Part shown: positions 48,950 through 60,328 of the stretch, piece after piece
Position numbering within the stretch: the first letter of the stretch is position 1
Layout: each line of letters begins with the position of its first letter
Assembly: GCA_026826555.1 (NCBI GenBank)
Contig: JAKSZT010053836.1
Span: forward strand, 7,927,356-7,991,355
Length of the DNA: 64,000 bases
Direction of reading: 5' to 3'
Source of the DNA: Tolypeutes matacus
Taxonomy: Eukaryota; Chordata; Mammalia; Cingulata; Chlamyphoridae
Notes under the pieces: generated by a model
Told to the model about the DNA's origin: nothing
The model's input: the letters and a program-made list of their open reading frames with translations, nothing else
The model's database searches: none
Translations under genes and position numbers: made by a program

Positions 48950-50230
48950 TAAATTGAAGTGAAATTCAGATAACATAAAATGAATCATTATAAAGTGTAC
49001 ATTTTAGTCGCACTTAGTACAATCACAATGTTGTGCAACTATATATCAAGATACAAAACACCTTCATCAAACCAGAAGAAAACCATATTCTCATTAAGCA
49101 GTTGTACCCCATTTTTCCCTTCCACTTAGCCCCTAGAAACCACCAATCTCTTTTCTTTATGGATTTACTGATTCTGAATATTCCATATAAATGGAATCAT
49201 AAAATATGTGACCTTTTGGGTCTGGCTTCTTTCACTTAGCATAACATTTTCAAGGTTCATCTACATTGTAGCATTATCAATACTGCATTGCTATTTATGG
49301 CTGAATGATATTACATTATATATATACACACACGTGTGTGTATATATATAATGTAATATCATATATCAATATAATATGTATACTATATATATATATATAT
49401 ATAATATATATATACATACCACAATATGTTTATTCATCCATCCATTGATGGACATTTGGGCTGTTTCTACCTTTGGTTTGTTGTGAAGAGTGCTGTTTTG
49501 AACATGTGTGTACATGTATTTATTTGAGTTCCTGCATTCATTTGGGTATCGGTTTGAGTATAAGTTCTTTTGGGTACATTCCTAGAATGGAATTGCTGGG
49601 TCATATGGTAATTCTATGTTTAACTTTCTGAGGAATCTCCTAACTGCTTTCCACAGTGGATGAACCATATTACATTCCTACCAGCAATGTATGAGTGTTC
49701 TCTTTGCTCCACAACCTCACCAACACTTATTTTCTGTTTTTTTTTTTTTTTTTTTTTTTTATTTAAAATTTTTTTTTTATCATAAACCATACTTACAGGT
49801 GTGAAGTGATACCTCATTGTGGTTTTTATTTGCATTTCCCTAATGACTAATGCTGCTAAATATATTTTCATGTGCTTATTGGCCATTTGTATGCCTTCTT
49901 TGGAAAAGGTTTATTCAAGTCCTTTACACATTTTAAAGTTGGGTTGTTTGTCTTTTTGTTGTTGAGTTGTAGGAGTTCTTTACATATTCTGGATACTAAA
50001 CCCTTATCAGGGTTTATAATTTGCAAATATTTCCTCCCATCTTTTCACTGTCTTGACATTGTAATTTGATACACAAAAATTAATAATTTTTTATGAAGTC
50101 CAATTTATCTATTTTTTATTTTACTATGCTGTTGGATGTGGTTTGCTAATATGTTGTATAGGATATTGGTCTGAGTTTTCTTTTGATGCCTTTGTCTGAC
50201 TTTGTTATCAAAGTAAAACAATATCTTTTT
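48950..50230 (-). mobile_element. L1 3' end and ORF2 C-terminal fragment
   Basis: Antisense L1 tail ('tgaagtgaaattcagataac', 'agtcgcacttagtacaatca') followed by ORF2 C-terminal landmarks up to about 50230. It contains the palindrome at 49305. A T run at 49738-49781 interrupts the ORF2 part. Confidence 0.7.
49305..49362. repeat. Perfect 58-bp AT-rich palindrome
   Basis: The two 29-bp arms are exact reverse complements with no spacer. The centre is CACGTG at 49331-49336, flanked by (CA)n/(TG)n and (TA)n tracts. Pairing stops at 49304/49363. More (AT)n follows to about 49420. Confidence 0.97.
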
Positions 50231-50929
50231 ATAATAGCTTTTTACTTTAGTGAAATAATGAAATTGTAAATTCTGTAAAAACCTGTTATGTTGTGCTTTG
50301 TGTAATGGCTTGCATTATTTAAAGAAAGTTGGTGGCAAAAAGAAAGATGTAGATGAGGTGGTAGCTCGAAGGTCAAGTAGGGAGGATGGAAACATTTTAA
50401 AATTTATTTTGAGCATTGCAAAAATCTAAGAAAACTTTTTTGGGACTAATCCAATAGAGACACTAGGAATCAAAAATATAGAAGTCCAGAGAAATGGTTG
50501 TTGGGCCAGTTCCTAAAGAAAAGGATGGGAATCAGATCAGGAACATAGGTAGAGAAATTGTTGCCTTGTGAGAAAAGAAACACTGTGAGACTCATGAAAA
50601 GGAAATGAAGATGGGTATAATTGTAGATAAATTGAACAAGGAGTTAAGTTTGCAAACCTGAGAAAACAAACATAAGTTCAAGATGTAACCTAATTCCTGT
50701 ACCATATTTCTCCCTGCATACACACTTATTATTCATTCTGTTTTGTACTTGTGTCATCTTCTCTTATCACCCAGTCATGTGCCTGTGATGAGGAACAGTT
50801 ATAAAAGGTAGGAATATAATTAGGAGAAAAATTGTCCTGGAAGCCAAAGCTATGCCAGATTCTCTGTTTTTGTGGGAATCTTGAAACTATGTTAAATAAA
50901 TATAATTCTTTGTTTTCTACATGTGTATG
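50231..50929 (+). other. Intron 3, unclassified
   Basis: No recognised repeat or gene. Some purine-rich sequence. Confidence 0.4.
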
Positions 50930-51215
50930 TATGTGTTGGTTGTATATTGAAATACAATGGGTTTTTGTATATTGATCTTCTATCCTGCAACCTTGCTGAA
51001 CTCAATAGTTCCAGGCACTTTTTGTAGATTCCATCAGACTTTTTTACATAGGCAATTACGTTGTCTGTGAATAAAAACCGATTTACTTTTTTTCTTTCTA
51101 ATATAAATTCCTTTTATTTCTTTGCATGGTGTAATTGCATTGGCTAGAACTTCCAATACAACGTTGAATAAACATATTGAGTATGGAAATCTTAGTTTTG
51201 TCCTGATCTTAGGAA
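50930..51215 (-). mobile_element. Old L1 ORF2 fragment
   Basis: Antisense reverse-transcriptase-region sequence ('atcctgcaaccttgctgaac', 'aacttccaatacaacgttga'). It is cut by the LTR at 51221. Confidence 0.65.
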
Positions 51216-51220
51216 CCATC

Positions 51221-51849
51221 TGTGTAGTCAGCCAAAGGGGTGCTGATGCCAAATACCAGAAATCTGTTGGCTTTTAGAAAGGGTATTTATTTGGGGTAGA
51301 AGCCTACAGTTACCAGGCCATAAAGCCTAAGTTATTACCCTCACTAAAGTCTATGGCCACTTGTTGGAGCAAGATGGTTACCGATATCTGCCAGGGTTCA
51401 GGCTTCCTGGGTTCCTCTCTTCCCGGGGCTTGCCTTTCTCTGGGCTGAGCTCCTCTGTTTCCTCCAGAATGTCAGCTGTAAACGGTGAGGCTCTCTAGGC
51501 TTTACCTCTCTCCACAAGGCCAGCTGTGAACTGTCAGGCAAATGACTCATCTGTTTTCCTGGGGCCTTCTCTCCGTCCTCACTGCCAAGCTCCTCTGTGT
51601 GCTTACTTCCTGGGGGCTCCAGCATTAAAACTCCAACATCAAAACTCTAACTCAAAACTCCAACTCTATTCTTTGCCATATCTTTTATCTTTGATTCCCC
51701 TACCCACCAATGGGTGGGGCTCAATGCCCTACTAACATGGCCCAATCAAAGCCCTAATCATAACTTAATCATGCCCATATGAACAGTCCAGTTTACAAGC
51801 ATAATCCAATATCTATTTTTCGAATTCATAACTATATCAAACTGCCACA
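51221..51849 (-). repeat. Solo LTR, ERVL/MaLR-like
   Basis: 629 bp, TG...CA ends, same family as 33536-34190. Flanks CCATC (51216-51220) and CCACC (51850-51854) agree at 4 of 5 bases, as for an aged 5-bp duplication. Confidence 0.75.
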
Positions 51850-52549
51850 CCACCCTATTTTTAAAAAATATATTTTCATTACAGAGGTTGTGAACTTGCA
51901 AAACAATCATACACATGTGTAGAATTCCCATGTAACACCCCTTCACCAACATACCACGCCGTGGTGGAACATTTGTTACAGATTATGAAATAATATCATC
52001 AAACTATTACCACCAACCATGGTCCACAGCGTACATTTGACACACTTTTTCTATATACCTCTATTATCAACACAGTACATCTTTGGCTTTGATGCAAGAA
52101 TATTACAGTTTTGCTGTTAACCACAGTCTATAGGTCACACCAATTGTAGTTTTCCCATGCTTTCCACATTCCCACCACCCTGCAATGTTGATGTACATCT
52201 GCTCTAGCTCACAGCAGGACACTTTTGCATTTGTACCCTCAACCACAATTCTCATCTACCTCTGGGTTCACTGTGTTATTCAGTCCCTGGATTATTCTTT
52301 AGCTTTCTTTCAATTGACATTTACTTCCACCGACCACCCTTTTCAGCAACAATCCCATTTATAAACCAATTGCTACTCACTATAATGTGTTACCATCAAT
52401 TCTATCCATTTCCACAGTTTTACAGTCAAGTTAATTAAAACTTCTACATACATTAAGCATCAGTAGTTCTTCTCAATCCTCCTCTTATCTCCTAATAACC
52501 TATACTCTAGGTTTTAACTCCATGTGTTTATTCTTCGAATTTAGTTCAT

Positions 52550-55500
52550 ATTAATGAGACCATGAGATATTTGTCCTTTTGTGTCTGGCTTACTTCGCTT
52601 AGTATAATGTCTTCAAGAGTCATCCATGTTATCAGGTATCCCAATTTCATTTCTTCTTACTGCAGCATAGTATTCCATCATATGTATATACCACATTTTG
52701 TTTATCCATTCATTCGTTGATGGACACTTGGGTTGTTTCCATCTTTTGGCAATTGTGAATAATGCTGCTATGAACATCGGTGTACAGATGTCTGTTTGTG
52801 TCATAATTTTTAATTCTTCTGGATATATTTGTAGTAGAGGAATTGCTGGATCATATTGCAGTTCTCTATTTAGTTTCCTGAGGAACTGCCAAACTGTCTT
52901 CCACAGAGGCTGCACTATTTTACAGTCCCACTAACAGTGAAGGAGTGTTCCAATTTCTCCACATCCTCTCCAGCACTTATTGTCGTCTGTTTTTTTTTTT
53001 TTATTAATGGACATTCTTTGTGGTGTTAGATGATATCTTATTGTTGTTTTGATTTGCATTTCCCTAATAGCTAGTGATATGGAACATTTTTTCATGTGCT
53101 TTTGGCCATTTGTATATCCTCTTTGGAGAAATGTCTATTTAAAACTTTTGCCCATTTTTAAATTGGATTGCTTGCTCTTTTATTGTTGAGTTGTATGATC
53201 TCTTTATACAGAAAGGAAATCAAACCCTTATCAGATATGTGGTTTCCAAATATTTTCTCCCATTGAGTGGGCTACCTTTTCACCTTCTTGATGAAGTCCT
53301 TTGAATCACAGAAGTGTTTAAGTTTGAGGAGGTCCCATTTATCCATGTTTTCTTTTGTTGCTTGTGCTTTCGGTGTAAGGTTTAAGAATCCATCACCTAC
53401 CACCAGGTCTTGAAGATGTTTCCCTACGTTTTCTTCTAGGAACTTTATAGAACTTGCTTTTATATTTAGGTATTTGATCTATTTTGAGTTAATTTTTGTA
53501 TAAGGTGTGAGATAGGGGTCTTCTTTCTTTGTTTTGGCTATGGCTATCCAGTTCTCCCAGCACCATTTGTTGAATAGATTGTTCTGTCCCAGCTGGGTGG
53601 GTTTGACAGGCTCATCAAAAATCACTTGGCCATAGATGTGAGGGTCTGTTTCTGAACCATCAGTTTTATTCCGTTGGTCTGTGTGTCTATGTTTATGCCA
53701 GTACCATGCTGTTTTTACCACTGTAGCTAGGTAATATGATTTAAAGTCTGGAAGTGAGAGTCTTCCAACTTCACTTTTCCTTTTTAAGATGTTTCTGGCT
53801 ATTCCAGGCCTCTTACCCTTCCAGAGAAGTTTGATAATTGTGTTTTCCATTTGTTTAAAAAATGCTGGTGGAATTTTTATTGGGATTGCATTGAATCTGT
53901 ATATCAATTTGTGTAGAATTGACATCTTAATGATATTTAGTCTCCCAGTCCATGAGCATGGAATGTTCTTCCAATTATTTAGTCTTTTTTAATTTCTTTT
54001 AGCAATACATTATAGTTTTATGAATACAAGTGCTTTACATCCTTGGTTAAGTTTATTCCTAAATATTTGATTCTTTTAGTTGCTATTGTAAATGGAATTT
54101 TTTTCCTGACTTCCTCCTCAGATTGCGCATTACTAGTGTATAGAAACACCGCTGATTTATTTATTTATTTATTTTATTTTTTTTTGTCTTTTTTTATCTT
54201 ATTTTGATTTTTGCATATTGATCTTGTATCCTGACACTCTACTGAAATCGTTTATTAGCTCTAGCAGCTTTGTTGTAGATTTTTTGGGACTTTCTAGATA
54301 TAGGATCATATCATCTGCATAAAGCTTTACTTCTTCCTTTCCGATTTGGATGCCTTTTATTTCTTTTTCTTGCCTGACTGCTCTAGCTAGAACCTCTAGC
54401 ACTATACTGAACAACAGTGGTGACAATGGGCATCCTTGTCTTATCTCTGATCTCTACAGGAAAGCTTTCAGTCTTTCACCATTGAGTACAATGTTAGCTG
54501 TGGGTTTTTCATATATGGCCTTTATCGTGTTGAGAAAATTTCCTTCAATTCTTATCTTTTGTAGTATTTTTATCAAGAAAGGATGCTGTATTTTATCAAA
54601 TGCCTTTTCTGCATCAATCGATAAGATCATGTGATTTTTCTTCTTTGATTTATTAATGTGGTGTATTGATTTTCTTGTGTTGAACCACCCTTGCATGCCT
54701 GGTATAAAACTCACTTGATCATGATGAGTAATTCTTTTACTGTGTTGTTGGATTCGATTAGCAAGTATTTTATTGAGGAATTTTGCATCTGTATTCATTA
54801 GGGAAATGGGTAATTTTCTTTTTTTGTAATGTCTTTATCTGGCTTTGGAATTAGGGTGATATTGGATTCGTAGAATGATTTGGTAGCGTTCTTTCTTGTT
54901 CAATTTTTTGGGAGAGCTTGAGTAAGATATGTATAAAATCTTCTTTTAGTGCTTCGTAGAACTCACCTGTGAAACTGTCTGGTCCTGAACTTTTCATTTT
55001 GGGGAGCTGTTTGATGACTGTTTCAATCTCTTTACTTGTGATTAGTTTGTTGAGGTCTTCTGTTTCTTCTGGGGTCAGTGTAGGTTGTTTGTATGTTCCT
55101 AGGAATTTTTCCATTTCATCTACATTGTCTAGTTTTTTGGCATAAAGTTGTTCATCATATCCTCTTATGATTTCTCTTATTTCTATGGGGTCAGTAGTAA
55201 TGTTCCCATTTTCATTTTTGATTTCATTTATTTGCATCTTCTTTTTTTTCTTAGTCAGTCTAGCTAAGGGTTTGTTGATTTTTTTAATCTTCTCGAAGAA
55301 CCAACTTTTGGTTTTGTTAATTCTTTCTATTTTTTATTGATTTCTCTTGAAATTTCTTCTTTGACCCACTGATTATTTAAGAGTGCTTTGTTTAATCTCC
55401 ATATGTATGTGAATTTTCCCTTTTTCTGCTGCTTGTTGATTTCCAACTTTATTCCATTATGATCAGAGAAAGTGCTTTGTAAATTTCAATTTTGTTGAAT

Positions 55501-56135
55501 TTATTGAGATCTGCTTTGTGACCCACAATATAGTCTATCCTGGAGAAAGATCCATGAGCACTTGAAAAGAATGTAGATCCTGCTGTTTTGGGGTGCAATG
55601 TTCTGTATTTGTCTATTAGGTTTAGTCTATTTATCATATGATTCATGCTTTCTGTTTCTTTATTGTCCTCTGCCCAGATGTTCTATCCAATGCTGAGAGT
55701 GGTGTATTGAAGTCTCCAACTATTATTGTAGAGATATCTATTTCTCCCTTCAGTTTTGCCAGTGTTTAATCTTGGGGCATCCTGGTTAGGTGCATATACA
55801 TTTATGAATATCATTTCTTCCTGGTGAATCATCCCTTTTATTAATATTTAATGTCCTTCCTTGTCTCTAAAAGTTTTGCTTTTAAAGTCTATATCATCTG
55901 ATATAAATATAGCTACCCCAACTTTTTTTTCATTACTGCATGCATGGAATATCTTTTTCCAACCTTTCACTTTCAATCTATTGGTATTCTTGGGTCTAAG
56001 GTGAGTCTCTTGCAGACAGCATATAGATGGCTCGTATTTTCTTATCCATTCTGCCAGTCTGTGTCTTTTGATTGAGGTGTTTAATCCATTAACACTAAAT
56101 GTTATTACTGTAAAGGCAGTTCTTATTTCATCCAT
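52550..56135 (-). pseudogene. L1 ORF2 (endonuclease/reverse transcriptase), broken
   Basis: Would encode the L1 target-nicking endonuclease and reverse transcriptase. The N-terminal frame 56135-55848 carries the endonuclease start (NGLNTSIKRHRLAEW and the catalytic-type segment CCLQETH). Endonuclease sequence continues in frame 55646-55449. The RT region is spread over frames 55237-54851, 54798-54454 and 54426-54199, with the catalytic YADD at 54310-54321. The C-terminal part is in 53925-53479 and 52915-52613. At least five frame breaks separate these pieces. The ATG overlaps the end of ORF1 by 13 nt. Confidence 0.85.
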
Positions 56136-56904
56136 TTTGATTTTTGCATTTTATCTGTCATTTTATTTGTGACACTTTTAATTACTGTTATGATACAGCC
56201 ATAATTTCTAGACTCTCTCTTCTGTCTTTCCTTTTCAGGCTGTAACACCCCCTTTAGTATTTCCTGCAAAGCTGGTCTTTTTATTATAAACTCTCTCAGT
56301 TTCTGCTTATCTGTGAATATTCTAATCTCGCCCTCATTTTTGAAAGATAATCTTGCTGGATATAAAATTCTTGGCTGACAGTTTTTCTCTTGCAGTATCT
56401 TAAATATATTATACCACTGCCTTCTTGCCTCCATGGTTTTTGATGAGAAATCAGCACTTAATCTTATTGGGTATCCCTTATATGTTATGCATTGTTTTTT
56501 TCTTGCTGCTCTCAGAATTCTCTGTCTTTAGCATTTGCCATTCTGATTCGTATGTGTTTCATAGTTGGTCTGTTTGGATTTATTCAGATGGGAGTAGGTT
56601 GTGCTTCTTGGACACGATATCTATGCCCTTCAATAGCATTGGGAAATTTTCCACCATTATTTCTTCAAATATTCCTTCTGCCTCTTTTCCTTTCTCTTCT
56701 CGGTCTGGGACACCCACGACACATATGTTTACATGTCTCTTGCTGTCATTTAGTTCCCTGAGGCCCTGTTCAATTTTTTCCATTCTTTTCTTCATCTGTT
56801 CTTTTGTATGTTAGCTTTTGGAGGCCATATCTTTGAGCTCACTGATCCTTTCTTCTGCTTCCTCAAATCTGCTATTATATGTCTCCAGTTTATTTTTAAT
56901 TTCT

Positions 56905-56935
<31 letters not shown>

Positions 56936-57273
56936 GCAGGCAGAAAGTTTATTGGGGAGCTCTCCTGATGGAGGGGGTCTGAAGAGAGACTTCAGCCCCT
57001 ATTTTTAATTTCATTTATTGTACCTTTTATTCCCATAAGATCTGCTATTTTTCTATTTATGCTTTCAAATTCTTCTTTGTGCTCCCACAGTGTCTTCTTA
57101 ATATCCTTAATCTATTTAGCCATCTCATTGAATTTTTTAAGATTTGTTTGAACATCTATGATTAGTTGTCTCAACTCCTTTATATCATCTGCAGGCTCAT
57201 CTTTTTCCTTTAACTGGGCCATATCTTTCTGTTTCTTGGTATGGATTGTAATTTTTTGTTGGTGTTTTTGCAT
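56123..57273 (-). pseudogene. L1 ORF1 (RNA-binding chaperone), broken
   Basis: L1 ORF1 protein is a trimeric coiled-coil nucleic-acid chaperone. The ATG at 57273 follows an in-frame stop, so it is the likely start. The coiled-coil part is 57273 to about 56800, with a premature stop near 57110. The RRM-like core is in frame 56580-56795 (HVNICVVGVPDREE) and the C-terminal domain in frame 56123-56434 (QPRILYPARLSF). A 96-bp retroposed insertion at 56904-56999 disrupts the coiled coil. Without it and one duplication copy the length is close to the usual ~340 codons. Confidence 0.8.
56904..56999 (-). pseudogene. 64-nt poly(A) retrocopy of an unidentified transcript end
   Basis: Minus strand: a 64-nt body (56999-56936) with AATAAA at 56953-56948, then 12 nt, then an A-rich tail of 32 nt (56935-56904). 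The perfect 13-bp duplication 'tatttttaatttc' lies at 56891-56903 and 57000-57012. The source may be an LTR-terminated transcript; I cannot identify it. Confidence 0.85.
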
Positions 57274-57409
57274 CTGGCTTGCTAGATGTATTTATTCTGG
57301 GTGCAGTTTCTCCCTTTAGTTTAGGGCTTTCTTGTCTTTTCTCTCTTGCTTGTTGTGTAGTAGGAGTCGAGGATGTAGTTGGTGCTTTAAGCTATGGAGG
57401 CTGAAGCTG

Positions 57410-58605
57410 CCCATGTTGCCCCAGGAATTGCTGAAGCTTCTCCCACCTTTCTTCTCTGTCAGCGGTAGGGACAGAGCTGCAGCCATGTAAAATAATCCAA
57501 GCTGGGCAGGACAAGACTGTCTGTAGTTGCCCGGAGAAACTGATGAAGCTTCATACCCCTTCCTCCCCTACCTTGGGCGGGGATGGAGCTATAGTTGTGG
57601 GCAACAGTCTATGCCGTGTGGGTCCAAAATGACCACAGTTGCCCAGGTAAACTGACATAGCACCAGACCCCCTACCTGCCGTGGGTGGGAATAGACCTTC
57701 TGGAGTGCCCAACAATCTAATCTGTGTGGGCTGAATACACCTGCAGTTGCCCTGAGAGGCTGAGGGAGTACTGTCCCTTCTGCCCTTTAGCTTTTCAGCT
57801 TACAGTCCCTGTAGGCTGAAAGTACCCACTGTTGCCTGGAGAGGTGAGGAAGCACCAGCCCCCTCCTATACTATTAGGGCATGGGGTTGGATCCACAGTC
57901 ACCCAACAGTTCAGTCCCTGTAGGCTGAAAGTACCCGTCATTGTCAAGAGAGGCTGCGGAGACACCAGACCCCTCCTATCCTATTGGGGGTGGAGATGGA
58001 TCTATGGGCATCCAATAGTTCAGTCCCTTTAGGCCAAGAATACCTCCTGTTGCCTGGAAAGGCTGTGGAAATACTAGCCCCCTCCTTTCCTATTGGGGGT
58101 GGTGGTGAGGGTAGATACACAAGTACCCACCAGTCCAGGCTGTGTGGGCCAAAAGCATCTGCAGTTACCCAGAGGGGCTGGGCAAACAGTCTGTCTCTTG
58201 TCCTATTGGGGATAGGGGTGGAGCCACAGGTGCCCAACAGCTGGGTTTGTTTAAGCCAGAGTGCCTGCAGTTGCCCTGAAAGGCTGAGGGAACATCAGCA
58301 CCCTCCCATCCTATGGGGGCACAGAGGTGGAGATGGACTTGAAGGCACTCAAGAAACCAGTTCATGTGGGCTGAAAACTCCTGCCATTATCCGGAGAGGC
58401 CGAGGATACCCAGCACCTCTCCTAACCTATTGGGGTGCGGGGATGCAGCCCCAGGTATCCGACTATTCAGTCTGTGCTGGTGGAGAGCACCTGCAGTTGC
58501 CTGCAGAGCCTGGTACCAGGTCTCACCAGCTTTCTCTCTGCTGGAGATGGGGCTGGAGCCTAGACTAGGGCTGCAGTCCGATCTTGATGGAAAGAAGCCA
58601 GGCCC
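57410..58605 (-). repeat. Tandem ~110-bp monomers in L1 5' UTR
   Basis: The anchor 'gttgcc' (or a close variant) followed by 'yggagaggctg' recurs at 57415, 57526, 57638, 57746, 57831, 57940, 58049, 58164, 58270, 58386 and 58496. Spacings are 106-116 bp, with one of 85. Shared internal blocks are 'caccagccccctcct', 'tattggggg', 'atggagcyacag' and 'cccaacagttcagtc'. These are promoter-type monomers in position, and degenerate. Confidence 0.85.
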
Positions 58606-59290
58606 TAACTTCACTGGATTTTCAGTCAGCCAGGCTTCCCCTCATGTGGGGGGTGGAGGGGGGTGGAGTCAAAATGTCAGCTATGGGACTCTTTACAACT
58701 TGGACAGGCTGAAACCCTAGCTTTTCCTAGGATTATACTTTAGCCAGCCGAGTCCACTAATCAGTAGCTGAGGTCGGTGGACAACTGTTTCTTCCTCCAC
58801 CATTTATGGGAAGTGGAGCTTCTCACTCCAGGCACAGAATAGCTCCTGAGGTGGCTTGTGCTGCTAGAGTAGGATGGGCACCAGCCTCTGCTGCGTGGCT
58901 TGCAGTTACCCAGAGAGGTGGTTCAGGTCTCCCCAGCTTCCTCCCTACCGGAGGTGTGGCTGGGGTTTAGGCTAGAGCTGCAATATGATCTGGGTAGAAA
59001 GAAGCTGGTCCCTACCACCACTGTTATTTTCAATCAGCCCCACTTCCCCTCATGCTGGGGGCAGAGTCAAAATGGTGGTTACTGGCCTCCTTCTGACCTG
59101 GACAGGCACAAAGTTTAGCTGTTTCTAGGATTATGCTTTAGTCCGCCGAATTTACTAATTAGTAGCTGAAGTCAGTGCCACACCATGTCTTCCTCCCATT
59201 TTTTGGGGAATGGAGCTTTCAACTCAAGCCACGGAATAGCTCCTGAGGCGTCTTGCACCACGGGCACCAACCTCTGTGGTGTGGAGGGCT
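58496..59290 (-). repeat. ~410-bp tandem duplication in L1 5' UTR
   Basis: Two consecutive units (from about 58496 and about 58905) share ordered blocks: 'caggtctc.ccagctt', 'gaaagaagc', 'cttcccctcatg', 'gtcaaaatg', 'taggattat.ctttag', 'agtagctga' and 'gaatagctcctgagg'. They are clearly diverged from each other. Confidence 0.8.
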
Positions 59291-59480
59291 CTACTCATGA
59301 ATCCTCTCTGCAGATGGGCAGTCTTCTCCTTCCATACTTCCAAGGGTGTTGCAGGATACTCTTCTGGTCTCCTGGGGCCCCCAAACAGGTGCTTTAGAAA
59401 GCTCTGGGTGATTACTAACTGCGCTGTAGCACTAGCTGACTCTAGGAGCACCTTACTCTGCCGCCATCTTGGCTTCCCCT

Positions 59481-59674
59481 CCTATATACTTTTACTTTTA
59501 ACTTATTTGTGTCTTTATGTTTAAAGTGAGGTTCTTATAGGGAGTTTATAGTTGTGTCTTGCTTTTTATTGAATCTGATAATCTCTGCCTCTTAGTGGCG
59601 TATATTTAGACTATTGATATTTAATATGATTATTGATATGATTGGATTCAAACCTACCTTCTTGCTATTTATTT
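59481..59674 (-). mobile_element. Old L1 endonuclease-region remnant, host of two insertions
   Basis: 'tacttttacttttaacttat' and 'gtttaaagtgaggttcttat' match the remnant at 17340-17420. The sequence continues at 60344-60480, after the chimeric insertion. Confidence 0.65.
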
Positions 59675-59689
59675 TTCATATTTATTCTT

Positions 59690-60328
59690 TTTTTTTTTTT
59701 TTTTTTTTAAGGATTTATTTATTTATTTACTTTTATCCATTTTTACACCCCTCCCCCCCCCGTTTTTGCTGTTTCTGTGTCCAATCGCTGGGCAACTCTG
59801 TGTCCATTTTCTGCCCTCTCTTCTCATCCTTCTCCTCCTGTCTTCACTGGGATTCAATCCTTGGAATCTCTGATGTAGGAGAGAGGCATCCTGCCCGCGC
59901 CACCTTAGTTGCTGGTTTTTCGGTGCGTCTCATCTTGCCTCTCCCTTGTGTCACTCTCCTATTATGTCATCATCTTGCTGTGTGGCTCGCAGGAACTGGT
60001 GGTGCACCCGCGCACAGGGCCTGGCGGCCCATGCACCTTCTATATATTTTTAAAATTTTTACCAGGAGGTCCCGGGGATCGAACCCAGGTCCCTCCATAT
60101 GGGAGATGGACGCCAACCAGATATAGTCCTCTGCTATATCTCTTAAGGTTGACCAGAGATACCTAGAGTTACAGTCTTTTCCCATACAGGATGGTCATAT
60201 AATAAATCAGGCTTAGTTTATCACCAGCATTCTAAAAACCAGACCTAGGGAGGAAAACGAGGTCTGGGGACACATGCATGGTTTCTAATATAGCGAATGT
60301 TTAGCCCACCCTGATTATCACAGAATCA
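59690..60328 (-). mobile_element. Chimeric retroposon: unrelated 5' partner joined to a DAS-SINE
   Basis: The perfect 15-bp duplication 'ttcatatttattctt' flanks the whole unit (59675-59689 and 60329-60343). The tail-side T run starts at 59690. A chimeric-type DAS-SINE occupies 59690 to about 60118 but lacks the first ~27 nt of its tRNA head. In their place about 210 nt of unrelated sequence (60119-60328) forms the 5' end. At the joint the minus strand reads TGGTTGG, which is also present at that place in intact DAS heads, so microhomology fits template switching. The donor of the 210 nt is unidentified; its frames are full of stops. Confidence 0.8.

Larger units (their letters stand above)
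51855..59480 (-). mobile_element. Nearly full-length L1 (7.6 kb), inactive
   Basis: Read leftward: the 5' end is at about 59480, with CCAAGATGGCGG as a YY1-type motif (59461-59472 on the + strand). A long 5' UTR with tandem monomers runs to about 57274. ORF1 is 57273-56123, ORF2 runs from 56135 to about 52550, and the 3' UTR runs to about 51855. Both ORFs have several stops or frameshifts, and an unrelated retrocopy sits in ORF1. It lies antisense in ATRNL1 intron 3 and cannot be mobile now. Confidence 0.85.

Noticed and set aside
52613..56135. Several 65-148-codon frames resembling reverse transcriptase
   Set aside because: These are pieces of one decayed L1 ORF2, not host genes; they are annotated together as a pseudogene.
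57984..58568. 194-codon + strand open frame
   Set aside because: It runs antisense through the L1 5'-UTR monomers. Its internal repetition comes from the DNA repeats, and it has no known domain.
57410..58605. CRISPR-like periodic array
   Set aside because: The repeats are degenerate, about 110 bp with no unique spacers, and lie in a mammalian L1 5' UTR.
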